Assembly (NCBI RefSeq): GCF_014302995.1
Contig: NZ_CP060295.1
Coordinates: 558,001 to 622,000, forward strand
Source of the DNA: Variovorax sp. PAMC26660
GTDB lineage: Bacteria > Pseudomonadota > Gammaproteobacteria > Burkholderiales > Burkholderiaceae_C
Direction of reading: 5' to 3'
DNA: 64,000 nucleotides
Positions 25,169 through 33,871 of this stretch are shown one piece after another. Under the pieces are notes generated by a model, which saw nothing but the letters and a program-made list of their open reading frames with translations, had not been told where the DNA came from and searched no databases. The position numbers and the translations under genes are program-made. Positions within the stretch are counted from its first letter, which is position 1. Each line of letters begins with the position of its first letter.

Positions 25169-26149
25169 TCACCGCGGCAGTGCGCGCGACTGAATGTCGA
25201 AGGGCACGCCGGCCGGGATGGGCGGATCGCCGTCCTTGTGCTTGGTCAGCAACCCGTACTTCGATTCAATGAAATAGACGCGATCTCCCCACACCGCGCC
25301 CGAAGACGGATCGTTGAGCCCCGTCACCACCGTCTGCAGGGCCAGCTTCGTGCCATCGATGCGCGCCACGGTGACCTGCCCGCCGTAGGGCCCCTCGCCG
25401 AAGGCATTGCTCTCGAACAGCACGAGGCGCCCGGGCTTCCAGGCGCGGATCGCGTCCACGTTCTTCATCGTGCGCGGCGCCTCGACGCGCGTGACCTCAC
25501 CGGCCTGGCCGTCTGCGCCCAGATCGATGCGCAGCAGATGGGAAGCCGCCGCCACGAGGCTCACATACACATTGCGCCCACCATCGATGGCAATGCCGTT
25601 CAGGCCCTTGTACGGCCCCTCCCCGGCCAGCGCCGGGTCTTCCTTCCAGACCGTCAGCGCCGTGGCTCCTGGCGCGAGCTTCAGCACGCGCGGGTGGTAG
25701 GAGTCGGTCACGTAGAGATTGCCGCGCGCGTCCTGCGCGATGTCGTTGCAGTAGCCGGCGTCCGGCATCGCGTAGCTCGCGCGCGGCGCACCGGTGGCGA
25801 GGTCGTAGCGCTTGAGCGCGCTCGGCGTTTGCGGCACCGTGGTGAAGCCGCTGTTGCCAGAGCAGACCCACAGGGCATGGCGCCCGACATCCACCAGCAC
25901 GCCCTGCCCGTTCGCCAGGCCATTGGCGCCGGGCTTGACCAGCACCTCGGCCTTGGGCGCCACGCCGGGCTTCAGCCGCGCGACCGCGCCCTGGCGCCAA
26001 CTGCCGACGTAGAACGCGCCGCCCAGGCCGATGGCGACGCTTTCCGGATACCAGTCTTCGGGCAGCACCTGCACCACAGGCGGAGCTGCAACGGCCGCCG
26101 TCGTGGCGAGCGCAAGCAGCGCGCCGGCCAGCCGTGTGCGCGCGCTCAT
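25169..26149 (-). CDS. Secreted SMP-30/gluconolactonase-like beta-propeller protein
   Basis: 326 residues from the ATG at 26149, which overlaps the SDR stop (ATGA). A signal peptide (TRLAGALLALATTAAVAAPP) leads to repeated beta-propeller blades: YPESVAIGLGGAFYVGSWRQGAVARL, YCNDIAQDARGNLYVTDSYHPRVLKL, LNGIAIDGGRNVYVSLVAAASHLLRIDL. Acidic residues at blade ends (NDIAQDARG) match SMP-30-type Ca2+ or metal sites. Predicted periplasmic; may hydrolyse a lactone or only bind a ligand. It is co-transcribed with the SDR, under the divergent LysR. Confidence 0.75.
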   Translation of the reverse strand: MSARTRLAGALLALATTAAVAAPPVVQVLPEDWYPESVAIGLGGAFYVGSWRQGAVARLKPGVAPKAEVLVKPGANGLANGQGVLVDVGRHALWVCSGNSGFTTVPQTPSALKRYDLATGAPRASYAMPDAGYCNDIAQDARGNLYVTDSYHPRVLKLAPGATALTVWKEDPALAGEGPYKGLNGIAIDGGRNVYVSLVAAASHLLRIDLGADGQAGEVTRVEAPRTMKNVDAIRAWKPGRLVLFESNAFGEGPYGGQVTVARIDGTKLALQTVVTGLNDPSSGAVWGDRVYFIESKYGLLTKHKDGDPPIPAGVPFDIQSRALPR

Positions 26150-26751
26150 TGCCACACGCGAAACACGCGCCCCGTCAACGGCCCTTCGATGCTGCGCACG
26201 TAGGCCAGCGCCACGCGCGCGGCCGGTACGGTTTCAACGCCCGGAAAGAGCGCGCCATACGCCGCCGCCGATTCGGTCAGCAGCGTGGGGCTTACCGCAT
26301 TGATGCGCAGGCCGCGCGGCAGCTCGATCGCTGCGCCCCGCACGAAACCCTCGACCGCCGCATTCACGGCAGCCGCATTGCTTCCCCCGCGGACCGGGTC
26401 GTCGGCCGCGACGCCCGTGGTCAACGTGATCGAACCACCGTCATGCAACACATGCTGGCCGAGCAACGCGAGCCGCACCTGGCCCAGCAGCTTGTCCTGC
26501 AGGCCGACGTTGAAGTTCGCCGGCGTCATCTCGGCCACCGGCCCGAAGAACAGGCCGCCCGCCGCCGAGACGATCGCATCGACACGCCCGACCGCCTCAT
26601 ACAGCGCCTCGACGCTGGCGTCGCTCGTGATGTCGACCTGCCGGTCACCGCGCGTGCGGCCCGCACGCACCACCTCATGCCCACGCACGGCCAGCGCCTG
26701 TGCCACCGCACTGCCAACAGCGCCCGTCGCGCCCACAACAAGAACCTTCAT
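26146..26751 (-). CDS. Short-chain dehydrogenase/reductase
   Basis: 201 residues from the ATG at 26751. The N-terminal Rossmann motif is VVGATGAVGSAVAQAL (about 4-19), with VRAGRTRGDRQVDITSD giving the likely NADP-binding Arg. Further on are IVSAAGG and a shortened active-site region; the classical YxxxK is not obvious (AVNAAVEGFVRGAAIELPRGLRINAVSP), so the Tyr is replaced by Asn/Ala-type residues as in some atypical SDRs. It is coupled to the SMP-30-like gene and divergent from a LysR. Confidence 0.82.
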   Translation of the reverse strand: MKVLVVGATGAVGSAVAQALAVRGHEVVRAGRTRGDRQVDITSDASVEALYEAVGRVDAIVSAAGGLFFGPVAEMTPANFNVGLQDKLLGQVRLALLGQHVLHDGGSITLTTGVAADDPVRGGSNAAAVNAAVEGFVRGAAIELPRGLRINAVSPTLLTESAAAYGALFPGVETVPAARVALAYVRSIEGPLTGRVFRVWQ

Positions 26752-26795
26752 GAAGAACCCCGCCAAAGTGAATCAAAGAAGCGGTCATTGTTTTA

Positions 26796-26830
26796 CGAAC
26801 CATTCATTTGATAAATTGGCATCTGGTTCG
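26796..26830. promoter_or_regulatory. Inverted repeat between SDR and LysR genes
   Basis: CGAACCA (26796-26802) and TGGTTCG (26824-26830) form a perfect 7-bp inverted repeat with a 21-bp AT-rich spacer that includes TTTGATAAATT. The spacing and position in a divergent LysR promoter fit a LysR regulatory site. Confidence 0.5.
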
Positions 26831-26856
26831 GCCATTCAGAACTCAGAGTTATCAAT

Positions 26857-27738
26857 ATGGACAAGCTTCGCGCCATGGAAGTCTTCGTTGCCACGGTGGA
26901 CGCAGGCAGCTTTGCCGCCGCCGCCGAGGCGCTCGACCTGTCGGCCGTGATGGTCGGCAAGCACATCCGCGCGCTCGAAGAGCAGCTCGGCGCGCGGCTG
27001 CTCGAACGCACCACGCGGCGCCATGCGCTGACCGAGATCGGCGCCGCCTACCTGGAGCGCTGCCGCGACGTGCTGGCCAGCGTGCACACGGCCGATGGCG
27101 TGGCCGAGTCGCTGCGCGCCATGCCGCAGGGCGTGCTGCGCGTCACCGCGCCGGTGGCCTATGGCGCGCATCGGCTCACGCCGGTGATCGGCGACTACAT
27201 CGCCGCCTATCCGCAGGTGAAGGTGGACCTGGTGCTCAACGACCGCGTGGTCGACCTGGCCGAAGAAGGTTTCGACTGCAGCATCCGTTCGGGGGCGGCA
27301 GTCGACGAACGGCTCATCGCGCGTCCGCTCGCGCTGGCGCGCATGTTCGCGGTCGCCAGCCCCGCCTGGGTCGAGCGCCACGGCCAGCCCAGGCATCCAT
27401 CGGACCTCGAAGCTTTTCCACTACTGGGCTTTGCCACCTGGGGGCCTAACCATTCATGGCGCTTCACGCGCGACGGCCAGACGGTGCATGTGCCGGTGCG
27501 CGGCCCGCTCACCACCAACAACGGGCAAGCGCTGCTGGCAGCCGCAATGGCCGGCGTGGGAGTGATCGTGCAGGCCGACGCGTTACTGGGCCCTGCCCTG
27601 GCCTCGGGCCAGGTAGTTCAACTGCTGCCCGAGTGGGAACTGCCGACACGCCAGGTGCACATCATGCGAATGCCCGAAGCACGCCCCAGCGCCAAGCTGC
27701 GCACCTTCGTCGACTTCGTGGTCGAGCGATTGGGTTAG
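26857..27738 (+). CDS. LysR-family transcriptional regulator
   Basis: 293 residues. N-terminal helix-turn-helix (MDKLRAMEVFVATVDAGSFAAAAEALDLSAVMVGKHIRALEEQLGARLLERTTRR is the usual layout, residues 1-54), then a periplasmic-binding-like effector domain from about 90. Divergent from the SDR/SMP-30 pair, which it most likely controls through the inverted repeat between them. Its stop codon overlaps the stop of the convergent BMP receptor gene. Confidence 0.9.
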   Translation: MDKLRAMEVFVATVDAGSFAAAAEALDLSAVMVGKHIRALEEQLGARLLERTTRRHALTEIGAAYLERCRDVLASVHTADGVAESLRAMPQGVLRVTAPVAYGAHRLTPVIGDYIAAYPQVKVDLVLNDRVVDLAEEGFDCSIRSGAAVDERLIARPLALARMFAVASPAWVERHGQPRHPSDLEAFPLLGFATWGPNHSWRFTRDGQTVHVPVRGPLTTNNGQALLAAAMAGVGVIVQADALLGPALASGQVVQLLPEWELPTRQVHIMRMPEARPSAKLRTFVDFVVERLG

Positions 27739-28847
27739 CGCGTCACGCGCCCCTGCACGCCTTCGGCCAGCCAGTTCATCTTCAGGATCTGGTCGTCGCT
27801 CAGTTGCGCGCCCTTCGCGATGACGACGTGGCCTTCGTTGTCGCGCACATCGCCCGCCGTTGCGCGAAACGGCTGCAGCTTGCCGCCTGCGATGTCCTGC
27901 TGGCGCGCCATCACCTCCTGCTGAACAGCCTTGGGCACCTTGGTGCCGAAGTCGCCGACGCGGATCATTCCTTCCTTCACGCCGCCCCAGAGGTTGCCGC
28001 TCTTCCAGTTGCCGTCGAGCACCGCCCGTGCGCGCTGCGTGTAGTAGCCGCCCCATTGGTGTGTGACCGCGACGATCTGCGCGTCGGGCGCAATCTTGCG
28101 CATGTCGGAGTGGTAAGCAATGGCCATCTTGCCGCGCTCCTGCGCCGCAGACATCACGGCGGTCGAACCAGTGTGGAAAGCCACCACGTCGGCGTTCTGG
28201 TTGAACAGCGTCATCGCCGCATCGCGCTCCTTCGGCGGGTCGAACCACTCGTTGAGCCACACCACGATCACCTTGGCGTTCGGGTTCACCGAGCGCATGC
28301 CGAGCGCGAAAGCATTGATGCCTTGCAGCACTTCCGGAATGGGAAAGCCCGCCACATAGCCCGCCACGTTCGTCTTCGTCATGCGCCCTGCGGCGATGCC
28401 CGCCAGGTAGCGGCCTTCGTAGTAGCGCGCGTTCGCGGTCGCGACGTTGGGCGCGGTCTTGTAGCCGGTGATCGACTCGAACTTCACATCGGGAAAGTCT
28501 TTCGCCACCTTGAGCGTCGGCTCCATGTAGCCGAAGCTCGGCGTGAAGATGAGCTTGTTGCCCTGCTGCGCGAGGTCGCGGATCACGCGCTCGGCGTCGG
28601 CCCCTTCGGCCACGTTCTCGACAAAGGTGGTCTTCACCCTGGCGCCCAGCGCCGCATCGACGGCCTTGCGGCCCTCTTCATGCTGGCGCACCCAGCCGGC
28701 GTCGGTGACCGGCGTGACATAGACGAAGCCGATCTTCAGCGGCTCTTTCGGCGCCTGCGGTTGGGAAAAAGCGGGAAATGAAAAGCTGGTGAAAAAGCAA
28801 GCGGATGCCCACGCCAGAACGGCGCGGCCCGCGAGGTTTTTGTACAT
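27735..28847 (-). CDS. BMP-family ABC receptor 1 (purine-nucleoside-type binding protein)
   Basis: 370 residues, ATG at 28847 with AGAGGA upstream. Signal peptide to about residue 30 (ending FSQPQAP). The BMP/PnrA-like fold shows FVYVTPVTDAGWVRQHEEGRKAVD, GADAERVIRDLAQQGNKLIFTPSFGYMEPTL, and WLNEWFDPPKERDAAMTLFNQNADVVAFHTGS. It is a paralogue of the receptor at 39103-40275 but has no permease genes beside it. The family binds purine nucleosides or bases. A strong terminator hairpin lies in its leader, suggesting transcription attenuation. Confidence 0.88.
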   Translation of the reverse strand: MYKNLAGRAVLAWASACFFTSFSFPAFSQPQAPKEPLKIGFVYVTPVTDAGWVRQHEEGRKAVDAALGARVKTTFVENVAEGADAERVIRDLAQQGNKLIFTPSFGYMEPTLKVAKDFPDVKFESITGYKTAPNVATANARYYEGRYLAGIAAGRMTKTNVAGYVAGFPIPEVLQGINAFALGMRSVNPNAKVIVVWLNEWFDPPKERDAAMTLFNQNADVVAFHTGSTAVMSAAQERGKMAIAYHSDMRKIAPDAQIVAVTHQWGGYYTQRARAVLDGNWKSGNLWGGVKEGMIRVGDFGTKVPKAVQQEVMARQQDIAGGKLQPFRATAGDVRDNEGHVVIAKGAQLSDDQILKMNWLAEGVQGRVTR

Positions 28848-28876
28848 GGTGGTCCTCTACATGGCCCCGGAAAAGC

Positions 28877-28913
28877 AAAAAACCCGCAGCCGGCCGGGAC
28901 GCCCGGCTGCGGG
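28877..28913 (-). terminator. Rho-independent terminator in the leader of BMP receptor 1
   Basis: On the minus strand CCCGCAGCCGG (28913-28903) pairs with CCGGCTGCGGG (28893-28883), an 11-bp GC stem, followed directly by six U (28882-28877). It ends about 30 bases before the receptor start codon and no minus-strand gene precedes it, so it can only act on the receptor's own leader transcript. This is the layout of an attenuator or riboswitch expression platform. Confidence 0.75.
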
Positions 28914-29039
28914 GCAGCGATTTTAGTGCGCAGCGGTCTCAGGCCAGCACCACGGCCTTGCATACGCCGCTCGCGATGGGTGGCGACGCCAATCGGCAGG
29001 CGCCAGATCGGCCGCGTCGCCACACAATGAGTTCGCCCC

Positions 29040-30296
29040 ATGACGAACTCGACAACCAACGCCTCGCGCAGCGCATCCGCGCCGGAACCTGCCACCAGCA
29101 GCGCTAACGAACACTGGGAGCGCAACCTTGCCGTCTGCATGTTCGGCTCGTTCACCACCATCGTGGCGATGACGCTGCTACTGCCCTTCCTGCCGCTCTA
29201 CGTCGAGCAACTGGGCGTGAAGGACCATGCTGCCATCGTGCAATGGTCCGGCGTGGCCTACGGCGCCACCTTCTTCACCGCCGCGCTGGTGGCGCCGTTG
29301 TGGGGCCGGCTGGCCGACCGCTACGGCCGCAAGCCGATGCTGATTCGCGCCAGCCTGGGCATGGCAGTGGCGATGGCGCTGATCGGCATGGCGGGCAACG
29401 TCTGGCAACTCGTCGGGCTGAGGCTGCTCGCGGGCCTGCTGGGCGGCTACGCCTCGGGTTCGATGGTGCTGGTCGCCACGCAGACGCCGAAGGCGCGCAC
29501 CGGCTGGGCACTGGGCACGATGTCGTCGGCCATCATGGCGGGCAACCTCGTGGGCCCGCTGGTCGGCGGCGTGCTGCCGCCGCTGATCGGCATTCGCGCG
29601 ACCTTCTTCGCGGCGGGCGCAATGATCTTCGTGGCCTTTCTCGCCACCGCCTTCCTGATCCGCGAAGAGAAAAAACGGCCTTCGACCACGAAGCAGCGCG
29701 GCGAGGCCGGCAGCGGCTGGGCGGCCATTCCCGACAAGCGTCCCTTGGTGGCGATGCTCTTCACCGGCATGCTGCTGATGCTCGCCAACATGTCGATCGA
29801 ACCGATCATCACGGTCTACGTGGCCACGCTGGTCGAAGACCCGAGTCGCGTGACGATGATGGCCGGCTTCGTGATGTCCGCCGCAGCGCTCGGCAGCATC
29901 CTCTCGGCCTCGCGCCTGGGCAAGCTGGCCGACCGCGTGGGGCACTGGAACGTGATCGTGGGTTGCCTGGCGGTGTCGGCGGTGCTGCTGGTTCCGCAGG
30001 CCTTCGTCACCTCGGGCTGGCAGCTCGTGGTGCTGCGCTTCCTGATGGGTCTGTCGCTCGGCGGGCTGCTGCCTTGCATCGCGAGCGTGATCCGCCACAA
30101 CGTGCCTGAGCGCGTGGCGGGCAACATGCTGGGCTATTCGACTTCGGCGCAGTACACGGGCCAGGTCACGGGGCCGCTGCTGGGCGGCTTCGTGGGCGGG
30201 CACATCGGCATGCGTGCCGTGTTCCTCGGCACCTGCGTGCTGATGGCAGCGGGTGCCGGATGGAACTGGCTCGCGAAGCGGCGGCAGCCTTCCTGA
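29040..30296 (+). CDS. MFS transporter (drug/metabolite efflux type)
   Basis: 418 residues, about 12 predicted membrane segments. The MFS signature between segments 2 and 3 is GRLADRYGRKPML, and LGKLADRVGHWNV marks the same loop of the second half. Best fit is the multidrug-resistance/efflux branch (MdtG- or YfcJ-like). No ribosome binding site is obvious at the ATG at 29040. The long Ser/Ala/Thr-rich N-terminus (first 25 residues) is not part of the fold, so a later start cannot be excluded. Divergent from BMP receptor 1. Confidence 0.87.
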   Translation: MTNSTTNASRSASAPEPATSSANEHWERNLAVCMFGSFTTIVAMTLLLPFLPLYVEQLGVKDHAAIVQWSGVAYGATFFTAALVAPLWGRLADRYGRKPMLIRASLGMAVAMALIGMAGNVWQLVGLRLLAGLLGGYASGSMVLVATQTPKARTGWALGTMSSAIMAGNLVGPLVGGVLPPLIGIRATFFAAGAMIFVAFLATAFLIREEKKRPSTTKQRGEAGSGWAAIPDKRPLVAMLFTGMLLMLANMSIEPIITVYVATLVEDPSRVTMMAGFVMSAAALGSILSASRLGKLADRVGHWNVIVGCLAVSAVLLVPQAFVTSGWQLVVLRFLMGLSLGGLLPCIASVIRHNVPERVAGNMLGYSTSAQYTGQVTGPLLGGFVGGHIGMRAVFLGTCVLMAAGAGWNWLAKRRQPS

Positions 30297-30331
30297 GCCA
30301 CCGCCGCCGCGCGCACTCCGATGCGGCGCTC

Positions 30332-32866
30332 TTACTCGCTGACGACCGCGCTGCTGTAGGCCGTGTCGGCCTTGATCTCGGACTCCGAGAACGGCACCTT
30401 CAGCCACTGCCCGGCGCTGTAGGCGCGGGTGTAGTCGCCGTTGTGCGCCGATGCAGGATCGTCGGACAGCGAGAAGGTCAGGAAGGTGTGGGCCTCCACG
30501 CCGCCTTCGGGGAAGCGGACGATCTGCATGTAGCTGTTGCCGTTGGGGTTGCCGTCCATGTTGTAGCCGCCCTTGTCGAGACGGTTCTCCGAGCACGAAA
30601 TGGTGAAGTAGCCCGGGCCGCCGCAGCCTCCGTACAGCGGGATCTTCTTGTCGCCGCGCGTGGCGAACAGGTAATCGCCGCGCTGCGCGTCGACCGCGTA
30701 GCCGCTGGCCTCGACGCGCGCGATGGCTGCACCGAAGGCCTGCGTCAGCGCGGGTGCCTCGGTGATGTTCAGGTCGCGCGGCGTGTGGACCGGGTCGTTG
30801 GCATCGAAGGGCTTGTCGTAGGCCGTCGACGGAAGCTTCACGCGGCTCCAGAACTCGTCCCACAGATGCGCGCCTCGTGCGCCCGTGACGCCGGTGTTGT
30901 CCCAGGCCTGCAGCGCAGCGCAAGCCGCGCCGGTGTTGACGGTCTGGCCGGCGAAGGTCGGATCGAGCGGGTCCTTGGCGACGTTGATCGTCGGCGACGC
31001 ACACACCATGGTCAGCGCCTTGTCCTTGAACAGTTCGGCCGTCAGCACGCGGCTGTTGAGCACCATGCGCTTCACGGTGTCGACGGTCGCGCCCTTGGCG
31101 CCGTAGCTGTCGGTGCCGCCAAGGCGGCCCTGCGCCAGCACGTTGCCCATGCGGGTACGGAAGCTCACAGCCTCGGTGCCAGCCGGACCCATGATGTCGG
31201 GGTAGCCGGTCATCGGTGCGTTCGGGTTGGCGAGCCAGTAGCTGTCGTTCATGTTGGCCACGTAGTCGTCGCGCATCAGGTTCGGCATGCGCGAGGGGCC
31301 GATGGCGCCCTTCTGCACAGAGTCGGCATCGGTCTGCCAATCGCAGGCGCTGCGCGAGCCGTCGAAGATCGGCACGCGCGCCAGTGCCCCCCTGAGCGTC
31401 AGGCCGGCAGTGCTCGTGCTCGAGCACTTCGCCATCTGGTCCGCCGACACGTTGGGCACGGCACCGATGTCGGCATACCAGGCCTTGGCGCTGCCACGGC
31501 CCACGGCCACGGTGTTGACCCACGGAATGGCGGCTTCCTCGCGCTGGATGGCAGTGAACTCGTCGAGCGACTTCGCCTGGTTCCAGCGCAGCCAGTTGCG
31601 GAAGGTGCGGTAGTTTTCTCCGTTGATGTCGCGGATGGCGTAGGCGGTGGTCTGGTTCCACAGCGGCAGCTTGTCGTTGAGGTACGTCAGGTTGACCATC
31701 GGCCCGTACTCCGACTTGTAGAGCGTGCGCGTCACCGGCGTCACGCTGCCATCGGCCTGCTTCACCTTGACCGTGATCTCCTGGGCCTGCATCTTCACGG
31801 CGCTGCCGTCGCGCATGTAGCTGGTCGGGTCGCCCGCGGCGAGCGTCAGCTCGTAGAACCCGAAGCGCCGCGCCGTCGACACGGTGTGGCTCCACGCGAT
31901 GTTGTCGTTGAAGCCGATGAGCATCACCGGAATGCCCAGGAACGACGTGCCGCTGATGTTGAGCTGGCCCGGAATGGTGAGCTGCGCCTGATAGAAGCGA
32001 TCGGGCCCGCGCCAATACCAGTGCGGATTGCCGAAAAGCAGCGGGCTCGCATCGCCGGTGGCAGCGGTGCCGAAGCCGATCATGTTGCTGCCCACGCCTT
32101 CCTTGCCGCCGACCTGCATCTCGGGCACGGCGATGTCGCGCATGGCGAGCTGCAATGCCTGATGCTTCTTGTGGCTATGGCTGCGTGCGCTGACCTTCGT
32201 CGGCGCCACGGCTGCCGGTGCGATCGCGTTGGCGATGTGCGGCAGGAAGTTGCTGTAGCCGCCCGCCAGGTTGGCTGCATACATGCGGCGGTAGATGTCG
32301 TCGGTCGTGATCGGCTGGACCCAGGCCTCGCTGCGGCAGGCCGCATGCGCGCTGCCGCTGGCCTTCGCGTCGCGCACGTAGCGGTTGTAGCCCGCCGTGA
32401 AACCCTCAACCAGCTTCTTCAGGTTGTCGGGCTGTGCATCGATCATCTTCTTGAGCACGTCGGCCGAGATCACGTGCCTGTGGAAGAAGTCGGAGTCGAT
32501 GTTCTTGGGCCGCGCGATGGTGCTGCTGGCCAGCAGTTGCGCATCGGCCCCCAGGTACTGCGAGCGCTCGCCGCGGTAGGTAAGGAACGAGTCGGCCATG
32601 GTGCACAGGTTGTCCTGCGCCTGCGCATAGCCGTAGCCGTAGCCCACGCCGGGCCAGTTGTCGGCCTTGATGTGCGGCACGCCCATCGCAGTGCGGCGGA
32701 TCTCGGCCTTGTAGGTGCTCTCGGCCGGTGGATTGCCAGGGCTTGGTGGCAGCGGCAGGAACGAGAAGCCGTTGCCTCCGCCACCACCGCATGCGGTCAG
32801 GGTGGCAGCCGCGGCGAGCGCGAGCAGGGACAGCGGCATGGCGCCACGACGGGTGGTTTTTCTCAT
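30332..32866 (-). CDS. Penicillin-acylase family lipoprotein (possible N-acyl-homoserine-lactone acylase)
   Basis: 844 residues. Lipoprotein signal with acylated C26 (LTAC) followed by five Gly and a Pro-rich linker. The rest is an N-terminal-nucleophile hydrolase: alpha chain about 50-255, linker, then the self-cleavage site with nucleophile S260 in KEGVGSNMIGFG. Further family signs are GNPHWYW and FNDNIAWSHTVSTARRFGFYELTL. Relatives (PvdQ, QuiP, aculeacin acylase) cleave amide bonds of long acyl chains in the periplasm. Membrane anchoring is less common in this family. Variovorax is known to grow on acyl-homoserine lactones, which makes that activity plausible but not proven. An AraC gene precedes it. 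Confidence 0.87.
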   Translation of the reverse strand: MRKTTRRGAMPLSLLALAAAATLTACGGGGGNGFSFLPLPPSPGNPPAESTYKAEIRRTAMGVPHIKADNWPGVGYGYGYAQAQDNLCTMADSFLTYRGERSQYLGADAQLLASSTIARPKNIDSDFFHRHVISADVLKKMIDAQPDNLKKLVEGFTAGYNRYVRDAKASGSAHAACRSEAWVQPITTDDIYRRMYAANLAGGYSNFLPHIANAIAPAAVAPTKVSARSHSHKKHQALQLAMRDIAVPEMQVGGKEGVGSNMIGFGTAATGDASPLLFGNPHWYWRGPDRFYQAQLTIPGQLNISGTSFLGIPVMLIGFNDNIAWSHTVSTARRFGFYELTLAAGDPTSYMRDGSAVKMQAQEITVKVKQADGSVTPVTRTLYKSEYGPMVNLTYLNDKLPLWNQTTAYAIRDINGENYRTFRNWLRWNQAKSLDEFTAIQREEAAIPWVNTVAVGRGSAKAWYADIGAVPNVSADQMAKCSSTSTAGLTLRGALARVPIFDGSRSACDWQTDADSVQKGAIGPSRMPNLMRDDYVANMNDSYWLANPNAPMTGYPDIMGPAGTEAVSFRTRMGNVLAQGRLGGTDSYGAKGATVDTVKRMVLNSRVLTAELFKDKALTMVCASPTINVAKDPLDPTFAGQTVNTGAACAALQAWDNTGVTGARGAHLWDEFWSRVKLPSTAYDKPFDANDPVHTPRDLNITEAPALTQAFGAAIARVEASGYAVDAQRGDYLFATRGDKKIPLYGGCGGPGYFTISCSENRLDKGGYNMDGNPNGNSYMQIVRFPEGGVEAHTFLTFSLSDDPASAHNGDYTRAYSAGQWLKVPFSESEIKADTAYSSAVVSE

Positions 32867-32910
32867 GGGGTCTCCAGTTGATGCTCTCTTGACGGAGCAC
32901 TCCGAAGCTT

Positions 32911-32927
32911 AGGCAAGGCCCTTGCCT
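32911..32927. promoter_or_regulatory. Palindrome upstream of the acylase gene
   Basis: AGGCAAGG-C-CCTTGCCT, a 17-bp perfect palindrome 45 bp upstream of the acylase start and inside the 100-bp gap after the AraC gene. A second one, CCTAGGG-TTGG-CCCTAGG (32954-32971), overlaps the AraC stop and may be its terminator. The first is a candidate operator for acylase control. Confidence 0.4.
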
Positions 32928-32966
32928 GCAGCTTGAACGCAGCCGCTGTGCTGCCTAGGGTTGGCC

Positions 32967-33776
32967 CTAGGCCGGAGCCCCGGTACGCCCCCACGCATAC
33001 GAGGCCTGCTCGTCCGCGGTCACGCTCACCTGGTTCGCAAGAAAGGACGGCGCCAGGCCGAAGTAGCGCTGGAATGTGCGACTCATGTGCGCCGCGTCGG
33101 TGAAGCCGCTGACCAGCGCGACGTCGGTGAGCGGGCTGCGTCCGGTGAACTGCTGCACCGTGCGGCGCACCTTGGTCCACAACGCATAGCGCTTGACCGA
33201 CACGCCCACCTGCTCCGCGAACAGGTGCGTCAGCCGGTCGGGCGACAGGCAGGCCACGGTCGACAGTTCACGCAACTGGATTTGCCCGGCATGCGCGCGG
33301 ATGGCCTGCAGCACGCGCTCGATGCGCTTGTCGATGGGCACTTCAAGCTCCGGGTGCTCGGTGATGGCCTCGACCAGCTTGGCACTGAGCATCTGCAACC
33401 GACGGTCTGACAGCAGGCCGCGCTGCGCCGGGTCGAAGTCGTCGCGCAGCCGGCCGAAGCGGCGGGCATCGATCGGCTGGATGCCATGGCCGCCCATGTG
33501 CCGGGCAAGCATGCGGTAGGCGCTCGATGCCGGATCGAGGTTCAGCGACAGCAACCCGCAGCCATCGACATCGAGCCGGCGCGACACATGCGGCGCCACC
33601 AGCGCGGCGGTGCAGCGCACGCGCGTGCCGTCGACCGCTTCGAGCGTGAAGGGATGGCCGCTGACCGACGCCAGCAGCGTGGCCGACGAACGCGCCGTCA
33701 GCCCCGACTGGATCGCCGGCGTGATGTAGAGGAACCTGTCATCCCACAGGTGCAGGAAATTCTGTTGCGTGGCCAT
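32967..33776 (-). CDS. AraC-family transcriptional regulator
   Basis: 269 residues. The C-terminal double helix-turn-helix spans about 165-250 (STVACLSPDRLTHLFAEQVGVSVKRYALWTKVRRTVQQF and VALVSGFTDAAHMSRTFQRYFGLAPSFL). The N-terminal half is a cupin-like sensing domain without clear ligand. Read in the same direction as the acylase, 100 bp upstream of it, so it probably activates that gene. Confidence 0.9.
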   Translation of the reverse strand: MATQQNFLHLWDDRFLYITPAIQSGLTARSSATLLASVSGHPFTLEAVDGTRVRCTAALVAPHVSRRLDVDGCGLLSLNLDPASSAYRMLARHMGGHGIQPIDARRFGRLRDDFDPAQRGLLSDRRLQMLSAKLVEAITEHPELEVPIDKRIERVLQAIRAHAGQIQLRELSTVACLSPDRLTHLFAEQVGVSVKRYALWTKVRRTVQQFTGRSPLTDVALVSGFTDAAHMSRTFQRYFGLAPSFLANQVSVTADEQASYAWGRTGAPA

Positions 33777-33871
33777 GCCGTATCACTTTTGTCTTTGTCT
33801 CCAGCGGCGGATTCTCACGCATTGCCGCTGCGGCCAGGCAAGGGCTTGTGCGCCCCGCCTTCAGCATTCCT

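Noticed and set aside
28923..29114. 63-codon minus-strand frame before BMP receptor 1
   Set aside because: Overlaps the start of the MFS gene, lacks a ribosome site and ends just before the leader terminator; treated as leader sequence, though a remnant gene cannot be excluded.
30260..32881. 873-codon plus-strand open frame
   Set aside because: Antisense shadow of the acylase gene; composition is biased with no domain.
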